This document shows, in pieces, positions 43,776-51,425 of a stretch of DNA of 64,000 nt; position 1 is the stretch's first letter; each line of letters opens with the position of its first letter. The notes below the pieces were generated by a model. It ran no database searches. It saw nothing but the letters and a program-made list of their open reading frames with translations, and was not told the DNA's origin. The stretch spans positions 3,782,001 through 3,846,000 of the forward strand of contig NZ_CP058909.1 in assembly GCF_013415905.1 (NCBI RefSeq), read 5' to 3'. The DNA is from Halosimplex pelagicum (lineage in GTDB: Archaea; Halobacteriota; Halobacteria; Halobacteriales; Haloarculaceae). Made by a program: the position numbers and the translations under genes.

Positions 43776-44498
43776 TCAGAGCGCGGTGAAGACGCTGTAG
43801 GCGATGTAGAGGACGTAGCCGACGGTCGGGACGGCAGCGACCTTGTAGGCCTCGCTCGTCGTCAGGTCCCGCACGTCCCTGATCGCGTAGGCGCCGATGT
43901 ACCCGGTCCACAGCGCGAAGACGATGGCGACGGCGGTCGCGGCGAGGACGACCGTCTCACCGCTGGCCTGCGACCAGACGAACGACGCCACCTCGCTGGA
44001 GAGGCTCGTCGAGATCGTGATGTCCTCCTCGGTGACGTCCAGCGTCGTCGACGCGTAGGCCATCGCCGCGGTGTGGATGACGTTGGCGATCAGGATCGGG
44101 AACAGCGCCCACGCGGTCCGCTTCATCGTCACGTAGGTCGTGCCGATCGTCGTGTAGAGCCAGCCGACGTAGTACATCCCGATCCCGAACCAGACCCACA
44201 GCAGGAACGCGCCCAGCAGCGGCTCGATGACCCGTTGCTGGAGCTGGAAGCGGACCTGGTCGTTGATGACGACCGAGTCGAAGGCCTCGAACTCGAAGAT
44301 CAGCGTGTCGAGCATGACGTAGTTGCCCACGAGGCCGATCAGGCCGGCGACCAGCACGAGCGCGAACTCCGATTTGACCCGCCGCGTCCCGATGTACTCG
44401 TCGTAGAACCGCTCCGGGTCGGTCAACAGCGCGCGGTACAGACCCAGCGTCCTGCTGAGGTACGAGCCCGGATTCCGAACTGCGTTTGAAACACCCAT
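43776..44498 (-). CDS. YIP1-family membrane protein
   Basis: 240 residues with five predicted TM segments (about 45-65, 90-118, 128-155, 180-200, 215-238). The opening LGLYRALLTDPERFYDEYIGTRRVKSEFALVLVAGLIGL and the middle WVWFGIGMYYVGWLYTTIGTTY with ALFPILIANVIHTAAM resemble the YIP1 domain found in many haloarchaeal membrane proteins. No enzymatic motif. It lies between the MoxR ATPase gene (21 bases after its stop) and the transporter operon and so is probably transcribed with MoxR. YIP1-like proteins next to ABC transporter genes recur in haloarchaea but their role is not established; a role in membrane organisation or assembly of the transporter is speculation. Confidence 0.75.
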   Translation of the reverse strand: MGVSNAVRNPGSYLSRTLGLYRALLTDPERFYDEYIGTRRVKSEFALVLVAGLIGLVGNYVMLDTLIFEFEAFDSVVINDQVRFQLQQRVIEPLLGAFLLWVWFGIGMYYVGWLYTTIGTTYVTMKRTAWALFPILIANVIHTAAMAYASTTLDVTEEDITISTSLSSEVASFVWSQASGETVVLAATAVAIVFALWTGYIGAYAIRDVRDLTTSEAYKVAAVPTVGYVLYIAYSVFTAL

Positions 44499-44519
44499 GA
44501 TGTATCCTCCAGTCGGTCG

Positions 44520-45494
44520 TTACGCCGGAGCCTCGATGGTCGGGACGGGGATCTCTTCGAGCACCTCGTCGACGATCTCCGACTTGTCCACGTCGTTGAC
44601 CTGCGACTCTGCGGTCAGGCCGAGGCGGTGAGCGATGACCGGCTGGGAGACCGTCTTGACGTCGTCGGGCGTGACGTAGTTGCGTCCCTCGATGACCGCC
44701 TGTGCGCGCGCGGTCTCGTAGAGGCGCTGGGTCCCGCGCGGGCTCATCCCGGTCTCGACGCGGTGGTCGTCGCGGGTGGCCCGCGAGACCGCGGCGATGT
44801 ACTCCAGCATGTCCTCGGTGACGGTGACGGTGTCCGGGACCGCCTGCAGGTCCATGACCGAGTCGTGGTCGAGCACCTGGCCGACCGACGGCGTCGTCGA
44901 CGTGCGGTCGTTGCGGCGCCGGAGCAGCTCGACCTCGCCGTCCACGTCGGGGTAGCCGATGGAACTCTTGACGTTGAAACGGTCGATCTGCGCTTCGGGC
45001 AGCGGGAACGTCCCCTCCTGCTCGACGGGATTCTGCGTCGCGATGACGAAGAACGGCTCGGGCAGCTGGCGGGTGTCACCCTCGGTGGTGACCTGGCCCT
45101 CGCCCATCGCTTCCAGCAGCGCGGCCTGGGTCTTCGGCGGCGCGCGGTTGATCTCGTCGGCGAGGACGATGTTGGCGAAGATAGGCCCCTTGTTGAACTC
45201 GAACTCGCCCTCCTGCTCGTTGTAGATGTAGGTCCCCGTCACGTCGTTGGGGAGCAGGTCCGGTGTGAACTGGATGCGGGAGAACGACAGGCCGAGCGCC
45301 GTCGCGAAACTGTTCGCCGTCAGCGTCTTGCCCGTCCCCGGTACGTCCTCCAGCAGGACGTGCCCCTTCGAGAGCAGTCCCACGAGCACCGTCTCGAGGA
45401 ACTCCTCGTCGATGATGACCGACGACTGGATCTCGTCGACCACTGCGTCCAACTCGTCACTGGCCTCCTGTATGGATAGGTCGCTCTGTGCCAT
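44520..45494 (-). CDS. MoxR-family AAA+ ATPase
   Basis: 324-residue AAA+ ATPase. Walker A LEDVPGTGKTLTANSFA near 56, Walker B IVLADEINRAPPKTQAALLEAM near 110, sensor 1 in FFVIATQNPVEQEGTFPLPEAQIDRF near 150 and the MoxR lid with AAVSRATRDDHRVETGMSPRGTQRLY. MoxR proteins act with DUF58 von-Willebrand-like partners as chaperones or for metal insertion, and a DUF58 gene lies two genes upstream. It has its own TATA box (45518-45526) and a terminator-like repeat between it and the upstream genes, so it may form a separate unit with the YIP1-like gene. Confidence 0.93.
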   Translation of the reverse strand: MAQSDLSIQEASDELDAVVDEIQSSVIIDEEFLETVLVGLLSKGHVLLEDVPGTGKTLTANSFATALGLSFSRIQFTPDLLPNDVTGTYIYNEQEGEFEFNKGPIFANIVLADEINRAPPKTQAALLEAMGEGQVTTEGDTRQLPEPFFVIATQNPVEQEGTFPLPEAQIDRFNVKSSIGYPDVDGEVELLRRRNDRTSTTPSVGQVLDHDSVMDLQAVPDTVTVTEDMLEYIAAVSRATRDDHRVETGMSPRGTQRLYETARAQAVIEGRNYVTPDDVKTVSQPVIAHRLGLTAESQVNDVDKSEIVDEVLEEIPVPTIEAPA

Positions 45495-45517
45495 GGTAAG
45501 ATAGCCCGTGCTATGCC

Positions 45518-45526
45518 TCTTAATCC
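45518..45526 (-). promoter_or_regulatory. TATA element of moxR
   Basis: Minus strand GGATTAAGA 24-32 bases ahead of the MoxR start at 45494; leaderless spacing. Confidence 0.5.
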
Positions 45527-45652
45527 TGACGGTGTGCGACGGTTTTCCGTGATGGAATGCTGACTGACGCGGCAGTCAGCGGCCGGATCTCGACGGTTTC
45601 GTCGCGAAGTGGAGAGCGGCCCGAGAAGGGGGCGCTCGAACGTGATACGGGG

Positions 45653-45690
45653 GTCTCTCGACGGGAGACGAAAACCTCTCGACGCGAGAC
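45653..45690 (-). terminator. Tandem inverted repeats after the DUF58 operon, probable terminator
   Basis: Two adjacent stem-loops on the minus strand, GTCTCGCGTCGAGAG and GTCTCCCGTCGAGAGAC, separated by a T-run (GTTTTC). They lie 18 bases after the stop of the membrane protein at 45708. Confidence 0.5.
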
Positions 45691-45707
45691 GGAAGGGGTC
45701 GACCGGC

Positions 45708-46241
45708 CTACTGCCGGATCGACCAGATGAAAAACAGGGCCGACAGCAACAGCAGCGTGAGCGCCGGCACCGTCAGCGATCCCCACGGCACGATGTAGAG
45801 GCCGTAGGAGAGGCCGGCGGCCATGACGCCGACGAAGACGGTGGCGGCGACGTGGACGGCCTCGCCGCGCTGGGTGTCGGTCTGGTCGCTCATCTGCCGG
45901 CCGACGCTGAAGGCGTTCGAGCCGAGGTCGAACGAGATTATCGTCGCCAGCGCCGCGAACAGCAGGAACTCCGGCACGTCGCCGAAGAAGCCGGCGGCGA
46001 TGACGCCGACGAAGACGATCCCCGTGCCGGCGATGGTGAGCCGCTCGGACTCGAAGACGAACAGGCCGGCGGCGACGCCGGCCAGCCCGAACAGCCCGAC
46101 CGGCGCCGACAGCGGCGCGACCAGTGCCGTCGTCACGACCGCCAGCAGCGCGGCGGCGACGGCGATGATACTACTGAACCGTGCGGGCGAGTGCGTGACC
46201 TCGACCGCGTTGAACTCCTCGTCCTGAATGTCGAAACTCAT
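45708..46241 (-). CDS. Six-TM membrane protein of the MoxR-DUF58 locus (DUF7519-type)
   Basis: 177 residues, almost entirely hydrophobic after an acidic 27-residue start (MSFDIQDEEFNAVEVTHSPARF). About six TM segments are visible: near 28-48, 50-70, 75-92, 97-115, 130-150 and 155-173. The start codon overlaps the DUF58 stop by one base (TAATG), so it is translated with it. I associate such proteins with the family called DUF7519 in haloarchaeal MoxR-DUF58 operons, from memory. No catalytic residue pattern. Likely the membrane partner of the DUF58 protein. Confidence 0.7.
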   Translation of the reverse strand: MSFDIQDEEFNAVEVTHSPARFSSIIAVAAALLAVVTTALVAPLSAPVGLFGLAGVAAGLFVFESERLTIAGTGIVFVGVIAAGFFGDVPEFLLFAALATIISFDLGSNAFSVGRQMSDQTDTQRGEAVHVAATVFVGVMAAGLSYGLYIVPWGSLTVPALTLLLLSALFFIWSIRQ

Positions 46242-48259
46242 TATGCCCACCTCGTCTGTGCTTTCTCGACCTCGAGGGAGAGCTGCCCGTCGGGGTCCCA
46301 GTCCATGACGCGGATCCCCCGCTCGCGGAGGTACCGGACCCGCGCGGTCCGTTCGATGCGCGTGAGCCGCTGGCCGACCGTCTCGTCGACGGTCACGTCG
46401 GGGCTGATGACGGTGACCAGGTGGCCCTCGGAGTCGAGTCTGCGGGCGACTTCGGCCGCGTAGTCGTCCGCCAGCGGCGAGAACAAGAACACCTGCGACG
46501 TGCTCGGCAGCCGCCGGCGCACGTGGGTCATCGGGTCGATGTACTGGCTCTCGTGGTCCTGTCGCTCGGGCGGCCGCGGCGACAGCGCCGGGTGCTGGGC
46601 GAACAGGACCCGGGCGTTCTCCAGGTGTTCGCTCCCCGCGCCGGGCGCGTACCAGCACGGCACGGTGTCGAAGGCGGCGAGCCCCACCAGGTTCCCCTGG
46701 TCGTACAGCGCGCCGAACATGTCGCTGGCCGCGTGGACGGAGTGGTCGACGGCGTGGGGCTCGTCGACGCCCGCCGAGATGTACGCGCTCTGGCGCGTGT
46801 CGAACAGGATGGTGACCGTCGCGGCCTTCTCCTGGCGGAAGTCGATCGTCGCCAGCTCGCCGGTGCTGGCGACCTGCTTCCAGTTGATGCGGTTCATCGG
46901 GTCGCCGGGGCGGTACTCGCGGACGGAGTGGAACTCCAGCCCGGCGCCGCCCTGTTTGGTGTCGACGTCACCGGCGTACTGCGTGGTCTGGGCGCGCACG
47001 GGGATGTCGTTGGTGACCCGCAGCGGCGGGACGACTCGCATCCCCGCCTCGGGCGTGACGAGCGACGTGCGCTCGACGCCGCCGCTGAAGTCCCGCGCGA
47101 CCACGAGCAGCGGCCACTCGTACTCCCCGCGCTCGACGCGGACGGTGTACTCGAGCTGGGCCTGCGCGCCCGACTGCAGGGCCGTGTGCAGGCGCGGGAC
47201 GCCGTCGGTGACGACGAACGAGTCGGGGACCACGTCGACCATCCGCAGGTCGGGCAGCATCGACCCGCTCTCGTTGCGCACCGTCAGCGTCACCTCGACG
47301 AGGTCGCCCGGCTCGGGGTCGTCGGCGTCGTACTCGCGCTCGACGACGAGCCCCTCCGTCCGGGGCACCGCCGAGACCCGCGCGTAGATGGTGTAGGCGA
47401 TACCGACCGTCCCCGCGAGCATCAGCCCCGGGGTGAACGTGACCACGCCGGCGCCGATCGCGACCAGCGCGAACGCCGTCACGCCGAGCCAGCGGTTCGT
47501 GTGCTGCAGGCTCACGTCCTCGAACGGCTCGCTCGTGTCGAACGTCGGGACCGAGGAGCTGGACTCGTTCCAGTTGGACTCCACGGCGTCCTCGCCGTCG
47601 CCGTCGTCGCCCGACCGACCGAACAGGCGCTCGAAGAACGAACGGTCCTCGGACTCCTCGGTGTCGACCTCGTGGCTCACGTCCACGTCGCCGACCTCGA
47701 TGAGCTCCTCGACGGTGACGCGGAACTGGTTCTCGAAGGCGGCCGCGTCGTCGGTGCCCGAGAGCAGCGACCCCGACAGGCCCGCCTCCTCGGCGGCCGT
47801 GCGCTCGCCCTGGAAGAACTCCGCGGCCGTCTCGTTGTCCGTCCACTCGCCGGTCTGGAGGATGCGACGGGCCTCCTCGACCGAGCAGTCCTCGCGGTTG
47901 CGGACGACCGCGACCGCGAGGTTCTCCAGGCGCTCCTCGAGGTGTTCGCGGTTCTCGTTGACCCCCTGGCGCAGGTGAGTCATCTCGTAGAGCATCCGGT
48001 CGACGTCCTCGCCGGGCATCGGGTTGCCGGCGGGCCGCTCGGGGTTCGGCGTGACCGTCTCCTCGACCTCGCCCCGGAGCCGACGGCGGACGACGCCCAG
48101 CCCGGTCACCACGGCGATGATCCCGACCAGGAACACGCCCTGCGTCGCCGAGGGCAGTGCGCTCGCGAGGTCCGGGACGACTATCATCGCCGCGGCGGCG
48201 GCGAACAGGACCGCCCCGATGGCGATCAGCGCGCGGTTGAGTATCGTCTCAATATCCAT
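46241..48259 (-). CDS. DUF58 protein with N-terminal membrane domain (DUF7269-DUF58 fusion)
   Basis: 672 residues. Residues 9-60 hold two TM segments, then a helical region to about 200 (MTHLRQGVNENREHLEERLENLAVAVVRNREDCS) of the kind encoded as a separate small protein (DUF7269) in related operons. A disordered acidic linker to 265 is followed by two TM segments (270-315), a beta-sandwich domain (VVEREYDADDPEPGDLVEVTL) and the DUF58 core with the signature FHSVREYRPGDPMNRINWKQVASTGELATIDFRQE near 470. The last 180 residues form a VWA-like fold with FDTRQSAYISAG in the position of a degenerate metal site. It likely works with the MoxR ATPase at the inner face of the membrane. Its start overlaps the upstream gene by 11 bases. 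Confidence 0.88.
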   Translation of the reverse strand: MDIETILNRALIAIGAVLFAAAAAMIVVPDLASALPSATQGVFLVGIIAVVTGLGVVRRRLRGEVEETVTPNPERPAGNPMPGEDVDRMLYEMTHLRQGVNENREHLEERLENLAVAVVRNREDCSVEEARRILQTGEWTDNETAAEFFQGERTAAEEAGLSGSLLSGTDDAAAFENQFRVTVEELIEVGDVDVSHEVDTEESEDRSFFERLFGRSGDDGDGEDAVESNWNESSSSVPTFDTSEPFEDVSLQHTNRWLGVTAFALVAIGAGVVTFTPGLMLAGTVGIAYTIYARVSAVPRTEGLVVEREYDADDPEPGDLVEVTLTVRNESGSMLPDLRMVDVVPDSFVVTDGVPRLHTALQSGAQAQLEYTVRVERGEYEWPLLVVARDFSGGVERTSLVTPEAGMRVVPPLRVTNDIPVRAQTTQYAGDVDTKQGGAGLEFHSVREYRPGDPMNRINWKQVASTGELATIDFRQEKAATVTILFDTRQSAYISAGVDEPHAVDHSVHAASDMFGALYDQGNLVGLAAFDTVPCWYAPGAGSEHLENARVLFAQHPALSPRPPERQDHESQYIDPMTHVRRRLPSTSQVFLFSPLADDYAAEVARRLDSEGHLVTVISPDVTVDETVGQRLTRIERTARVRYLRERGIRVMDWDPDGQLSLEVEKAQTRWA

Positions 48260-49241
48260 CGTCGCCCTCCTGACCGACCGACGAGTCGGTGGACCCGCCG
48301 TATTCGGCCTCGATGTTACGGAACACGTCGATCGCGAGGTCCTCGCGGCTGGCGGCGTCGCGCTTGCCGTAGCGGACCTCCTCGAACAGCCGCGTCAGCT
48401 CCCGTACGTCGTCCTCGCCCAGCCCCACGTCGACGGCGGCCTCGGCGAACTCGCCGGGGGTCGCGCTGTCGGGGTTGGGCACGTCGAGCATGCTCGTCAT
48501 CTCCCACCACGCGCGGTAGACCTCGTTGTCCACGTCGGCGTTGTGTTCTTCGAGGCGGTCGGCCGCGCGGCCGGCGGCCTGGGCCAGATCCATCACGTCG
48601 GCGCCCTCGCCCTCGTCGGCCGCTTCCTCTTCCATGGTGGTGATCCCCTGGTCGCCCGACGCGCGGAACAGCACCGCGGCCGTGGCGACGAGCACGATAC
48701 CGAACACGCCGAGGATGGCCGCGGGCGGCACGTCCACCGACGCGACCGGTGACGACGAGGCGTTGGCCGCGTTGGTGACGCTGCTGTTACCCAGCCCGGG
48801 GCCGCCGACGGTCGCGCAGTCGGTCCCGAGGAAGTACGCCAGCAGCACCGGCGGCGCGAGCGCGTACAGCCCGAGGAACGCCGCGCCGAAGGAGTAGCGC
48901 CGCTTGATCAGGAAGACGAGCATCGCGGCGGCGCCGAAGTACGCCAGCCCGCCGTACCACGTCGTCAGCGGTTCGACGCAGGTGGTGTACTCGACGACCT
49001 GGTCGCTGGACCCGTCTCCGCTGCGGTTGAGCCCGTCACCCCCGCCCGGGCCACCATCGCTTCCGCCACCCCCCCGGTTCTGTTGCTGTTCGTTCGGGTC
49101 GTCTATCGGACCCTGCCCACCACCGGTCGCCCCCGTGTCGACGGTCGCCGTGATGGTCGCGGCGCCCACGGCGATGGCGGCCATCGCCACGAGCCCGATC
49201 ACGACGAACCGCAGGGCTTCCTGTGACACATAATCATCCAT
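48249..49241 (-). CDS. DUF4129-domain membrane protein
   Basis: 330 residues. TM1 about 12-32 (FVVIGLVAMAAIAVGAATITA), a Gly/Asn/Gln-rich extracytoplasmic stretch, three further TM segments (about 96-112, 118-138 and 172-190), then a cytoplasmic C-terminal domain (about 225-310) with VYRAWWEMTSMLDVPNPDSATPGEFAEAAVDVGLGE, the DUF4129 pattern. First gene of the unit with DUF58 and the six-TM protein; the start is supported by a TATA box 21-30 bases ahead. DUF4129 proteins often sit with transglutaminase-like and DUF58 proteins; no transglutaminase gene is present here. Cellular role unknown. Confidence 0.85.
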   Translation of the reverse strand: MDDYVSQEALRFVVIGLVAMAAIAVGAATITATVDTGATGGGQGPIDDPNEQQQNRGGGGSDGGPGGGDGLNRSGDGSSDQVVEYTTCVEPLTTWYGGLAYFGAAAMLVFLIKRRYSFGAAFLGLYALAPPVLLAYFLGTDCATVGGPGLGNSSVTNAANASSSPVASVDVPPAAILGVFGIVLVATAAVLFRASGDQGITTMEEEAADEGEGADVMDLAQAAGRAADRLEEHNADVDNEVYRAWWEMTSMLDVPNPDSATPGEFAEAAVDVGLGEDDVRELTRLFEEVRYGKRDAASREDLAIDVFRNIEAEYGGSTDSSVGQEGDDGY

Positions 49242-49261
49242 ACTACGATTTGTACGATCGA

Positions 49262-49271
49262 CCCTATATGT
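49262..49271 (-). promoter_or_regulatory. TATA element of the DUF4129-DUF58 operon
   Basis: Minus strand GACATATAGG, 21-30 bases before the start at 49241. Confidence 0.5.
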
Positions 49272-49433
49272 CTTTTCCGCTTGCCGGGGAGACCGCTCGG
49301 CGATCCGCCGGGTAGCGGTGACCTGTCCGGTCGCGGTCGGTGCGGGAGAGAACCGTTCGCACTCGGGGCCTCGTCGGGGTTCCAGCGGGGTGCCGCCGGC
49401 GGACCGCCCGCCGACGGGGCCGTCCCCGGAGGC

Positions 49434-49440
49434 CTTAAGG
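49434..49440 (+). promoter_or_regulatory. TATA element of the plus-strand substrate-binding protein gene
   Basis: CCTTAAG, 25-31 bases ahead of the ATG at 49465; leaderless spacing supports this start over the open frame upstream. Confidence 0.5.
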
Positions 49441-49464
49441 CGGGTCGTCCATAACCTCGCGCCG

Positions 49465-51279
49465 ATGGATTCAGGTTCCGAGCGAGGGGCGGGCGACGGC
49501 CCGAGCGACGGGATGACCCGGCGGGCGTACCTCGCCGCGGTCGGCGCCGGGGCGGCCGGGTCGGTGGCCGGCTGTACCGGCCCGAACGAGATCGTCGACT
49601 CGCCGCAGGTGTTCGGGTTTCAGTTCCCCTACGTCCCGGGGAACGTCCACGTCGGCCCGTGGTCCTCCTCGGACCCCGCGGCCTTCTACTCGATCCTCTT
49701 CGAGGCCGAGTCCTACACCGCCCCCGGGGGCGACCGCCGGCTCGGCGACGTGGTCGACTCCTTCGACACCGACGGCGACACCGCGACCGTCGCGTACGCC
49801 GACGGGTACACGTGGTGGTCGGGCGACCCCGTCACGGCCCGGGACGCGTGGATCGAGGAGCGCATCCAGTCGTTCGTCGGCGGCGACCGGGGCTACGAGG
49901 TCGAACGCCTCGACGACCGCAGGCTCCGCTACCGCTTCGACCGCCCGCTCGACCGCCCGCTCGCGCTCGCGACGGCGGCCAGCGGCGCCGTCCGGACGCG
50001 CGCCGACCGCTACGAGCCGTGGCTGAACCGGCTCCGCGAGGCCGGGACCGACGAGCGCCGCGCGGAGGTCGTCGCCGAGCTCCGGACGGACAGCCCCGGG
50101 CTGGAGACGGTCGCCGAGGAGGGACTGGGCTGTGGTCCCTACGAGCTGGTCGAAGTGTCGATCAACCGGCTGATGCTGGAGCGCTACGAGGACCATCCTC
50201 GCGCCGACGAGGTCGCGGTCCCGCGGCTGTGGTTCCCCGTCGTCCAGTCGGTCTCGATCGAGAACCTGATCGACAAGGGGTGGCTCGACGGCGGCACCGG
50301 CCGGCTCGCCGACGAGCGGGGCACCCCGCCGGAGAACCTCGAACAGCTCGCGCGCTACCCGACCGACTCGGGGACCAAGCTCGTCCTCGACTGGCGGAAC
50401 CCTCACCTCGCGCGCCGCCCGGTCCGGCGGGCCGTCCTGTCGGTCATCCCGGTCGACCAGGTGGTCGACGTGGCCGACTGGGGCGAGCCCACCGTCCGCC
50501 AGACCGGCCTCTCGGCGCCCGCCGCGCGCCGGTGGCTCCCCGACGAGGTCCGCGAACGGCTCCACCGCTACCCCGTCGAGGCCGACGCGGAGACCGCCGC
50601 CGAGTACATGCGCGACGCCGGCTACAGCCGAGACGGGAACGGCGACTGGCGCGGCCCGGACGGCGAGCAACCGTCGCTCCGGATCGCGACGCCGGTGTGG
50701 TCCGGGTTCGTCTCCGGGGCCGAGGTCGTCGCGTCGAGCCTCTCGCGGTTCGGCTTCGACGTGACGACCGACCGGCTCACGAACAGCAACGTCTACGCCG
50801 CCGTCTCGAACCACAGCCACGACATCACCCTCTGGAACTTCGACGGCGACCCCTACAGCGTCTACGACGTGACCAGCGGCGGGTCCACTTCGATCGGCTA
50901 CGGGCTCTCCGGCCCCGACGCCGAGGAAGGAAGCCGCGGGAAACCGGTCGAGGTGTCCGTCCCCCCGAGGCCGGGCGCCGTCGACGCCCCCGCGAGCGAG
51001 CGCCGGACGGTCGACCTCCGCGACACCTGGCGGACGATCGAGGGGCCGAGCGACCGGGAGACGACCGTCGACGCCGTCACCACGTTCGCGACCTGGTGGA
51101 ACGACGCTCTCCCCGACATCTATCTCGGCACCGCCGTCGACGGCCTCTGGGGCAACACCCGCGACTTCGAGTGGCCGTCCTACGACTCCGACCCCGAATA
51201 CGGGACCGCCGGTCCCGCCGACCAGCCCGTTTTCCACATGTTGAAACACGGCGCGATCCGGCCGGCGACCGAGGAGTAG
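49465..51279 (+). CDS. Family-5 extracellular solute-binding lipoprotein (orphan, plus strand)
   Basis: 604 residues. Twin-arginine motif TRRAYLAAVGAGAAG and lipobox SVAGC (Cys near residue 37) give a Tat-exported lipoprotein. The SBP_bac_5 layout is recognisable: LARRPVRRAVLSVIPVDQVVDVADWGEP corresponds to the family's conserved helix with the RRA(I/L) pattern, followed by YMRDAGYSRDGNGDWRGPDG. It is more Arg-rich and less acidic than the other binding protein at 51.4 kb. It is the only plus-strand gene between 37 and 53 kb, with its own promoter and no permease beside it. It may feed the Dpp-type system with a second class of ligand, or be a diverging paralogue. Some typical ligand-pocket segments look shortened, so function is less sure. 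Confidence 0.82.
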   Translation: MDSGSERGAGDGPSDGMTRRAYLAAVGAGAAGSVAGCTGPNEIVDSPQVFGFQFPYVPGNVHVGPWSSSDPAAFYSILFEAESYTAPGGDRRLGDVVDSFDTDGDTATVAYADGYTWWSGDPVTARDAWIEERIQSFVGGDRGYEVERLDDRRLRYRFDRPLDRPLALATAASGAVRTRADRYEPWLNRLREAGTDERRAEVVAELRTDSPGLETVAEEGLGCGPYELVEVSINRLMLERYEDHPRADEVAVPRLWFPVVQSVSIENLIDKGWLDGGTGRLADERGTPPENLEQLARYPTDSGTKLVLDWRNPHLARRPVRRAVLSVIPVDQVVDVADWGEPTVRQTGLSAPAARRWLPDEVRERLHRYPVEADAETAAEYMRDAGYSRDGNGDWRGPDGEQPSLRIATPVWSGFVSGAEVVASSLSRFGFDVTTDRLTNSNVYAAVSNHSHDITLWNFDGDPYSVYDVTSGGSTSIGYGLSGPDAEEGSRGKPVEVSVPPRPGAVDAPASERRTVDLRDTWRTIEGPSDRETTVDAVTTFATWWNDALPDIYLGTAVDGLWGNTRDFEWPSYDSDPEYGTAGPADQPVFHMLKHGAIRPATEE

Positions 51280-51425
51280 CGCCGCTCCGGACGGCGGAGC
51301 GTACTGTCGTTCGTCGAGACTCGACGAGCCGCGGGAGTACCGCCGCTCGTCGGAGCGTGAGAAGCGACGAAAAGCGTCGACCCGGACGGCCCGGGTGGTC
51401 GTGGTTCGGTTCGGTGGTCAGCCGC

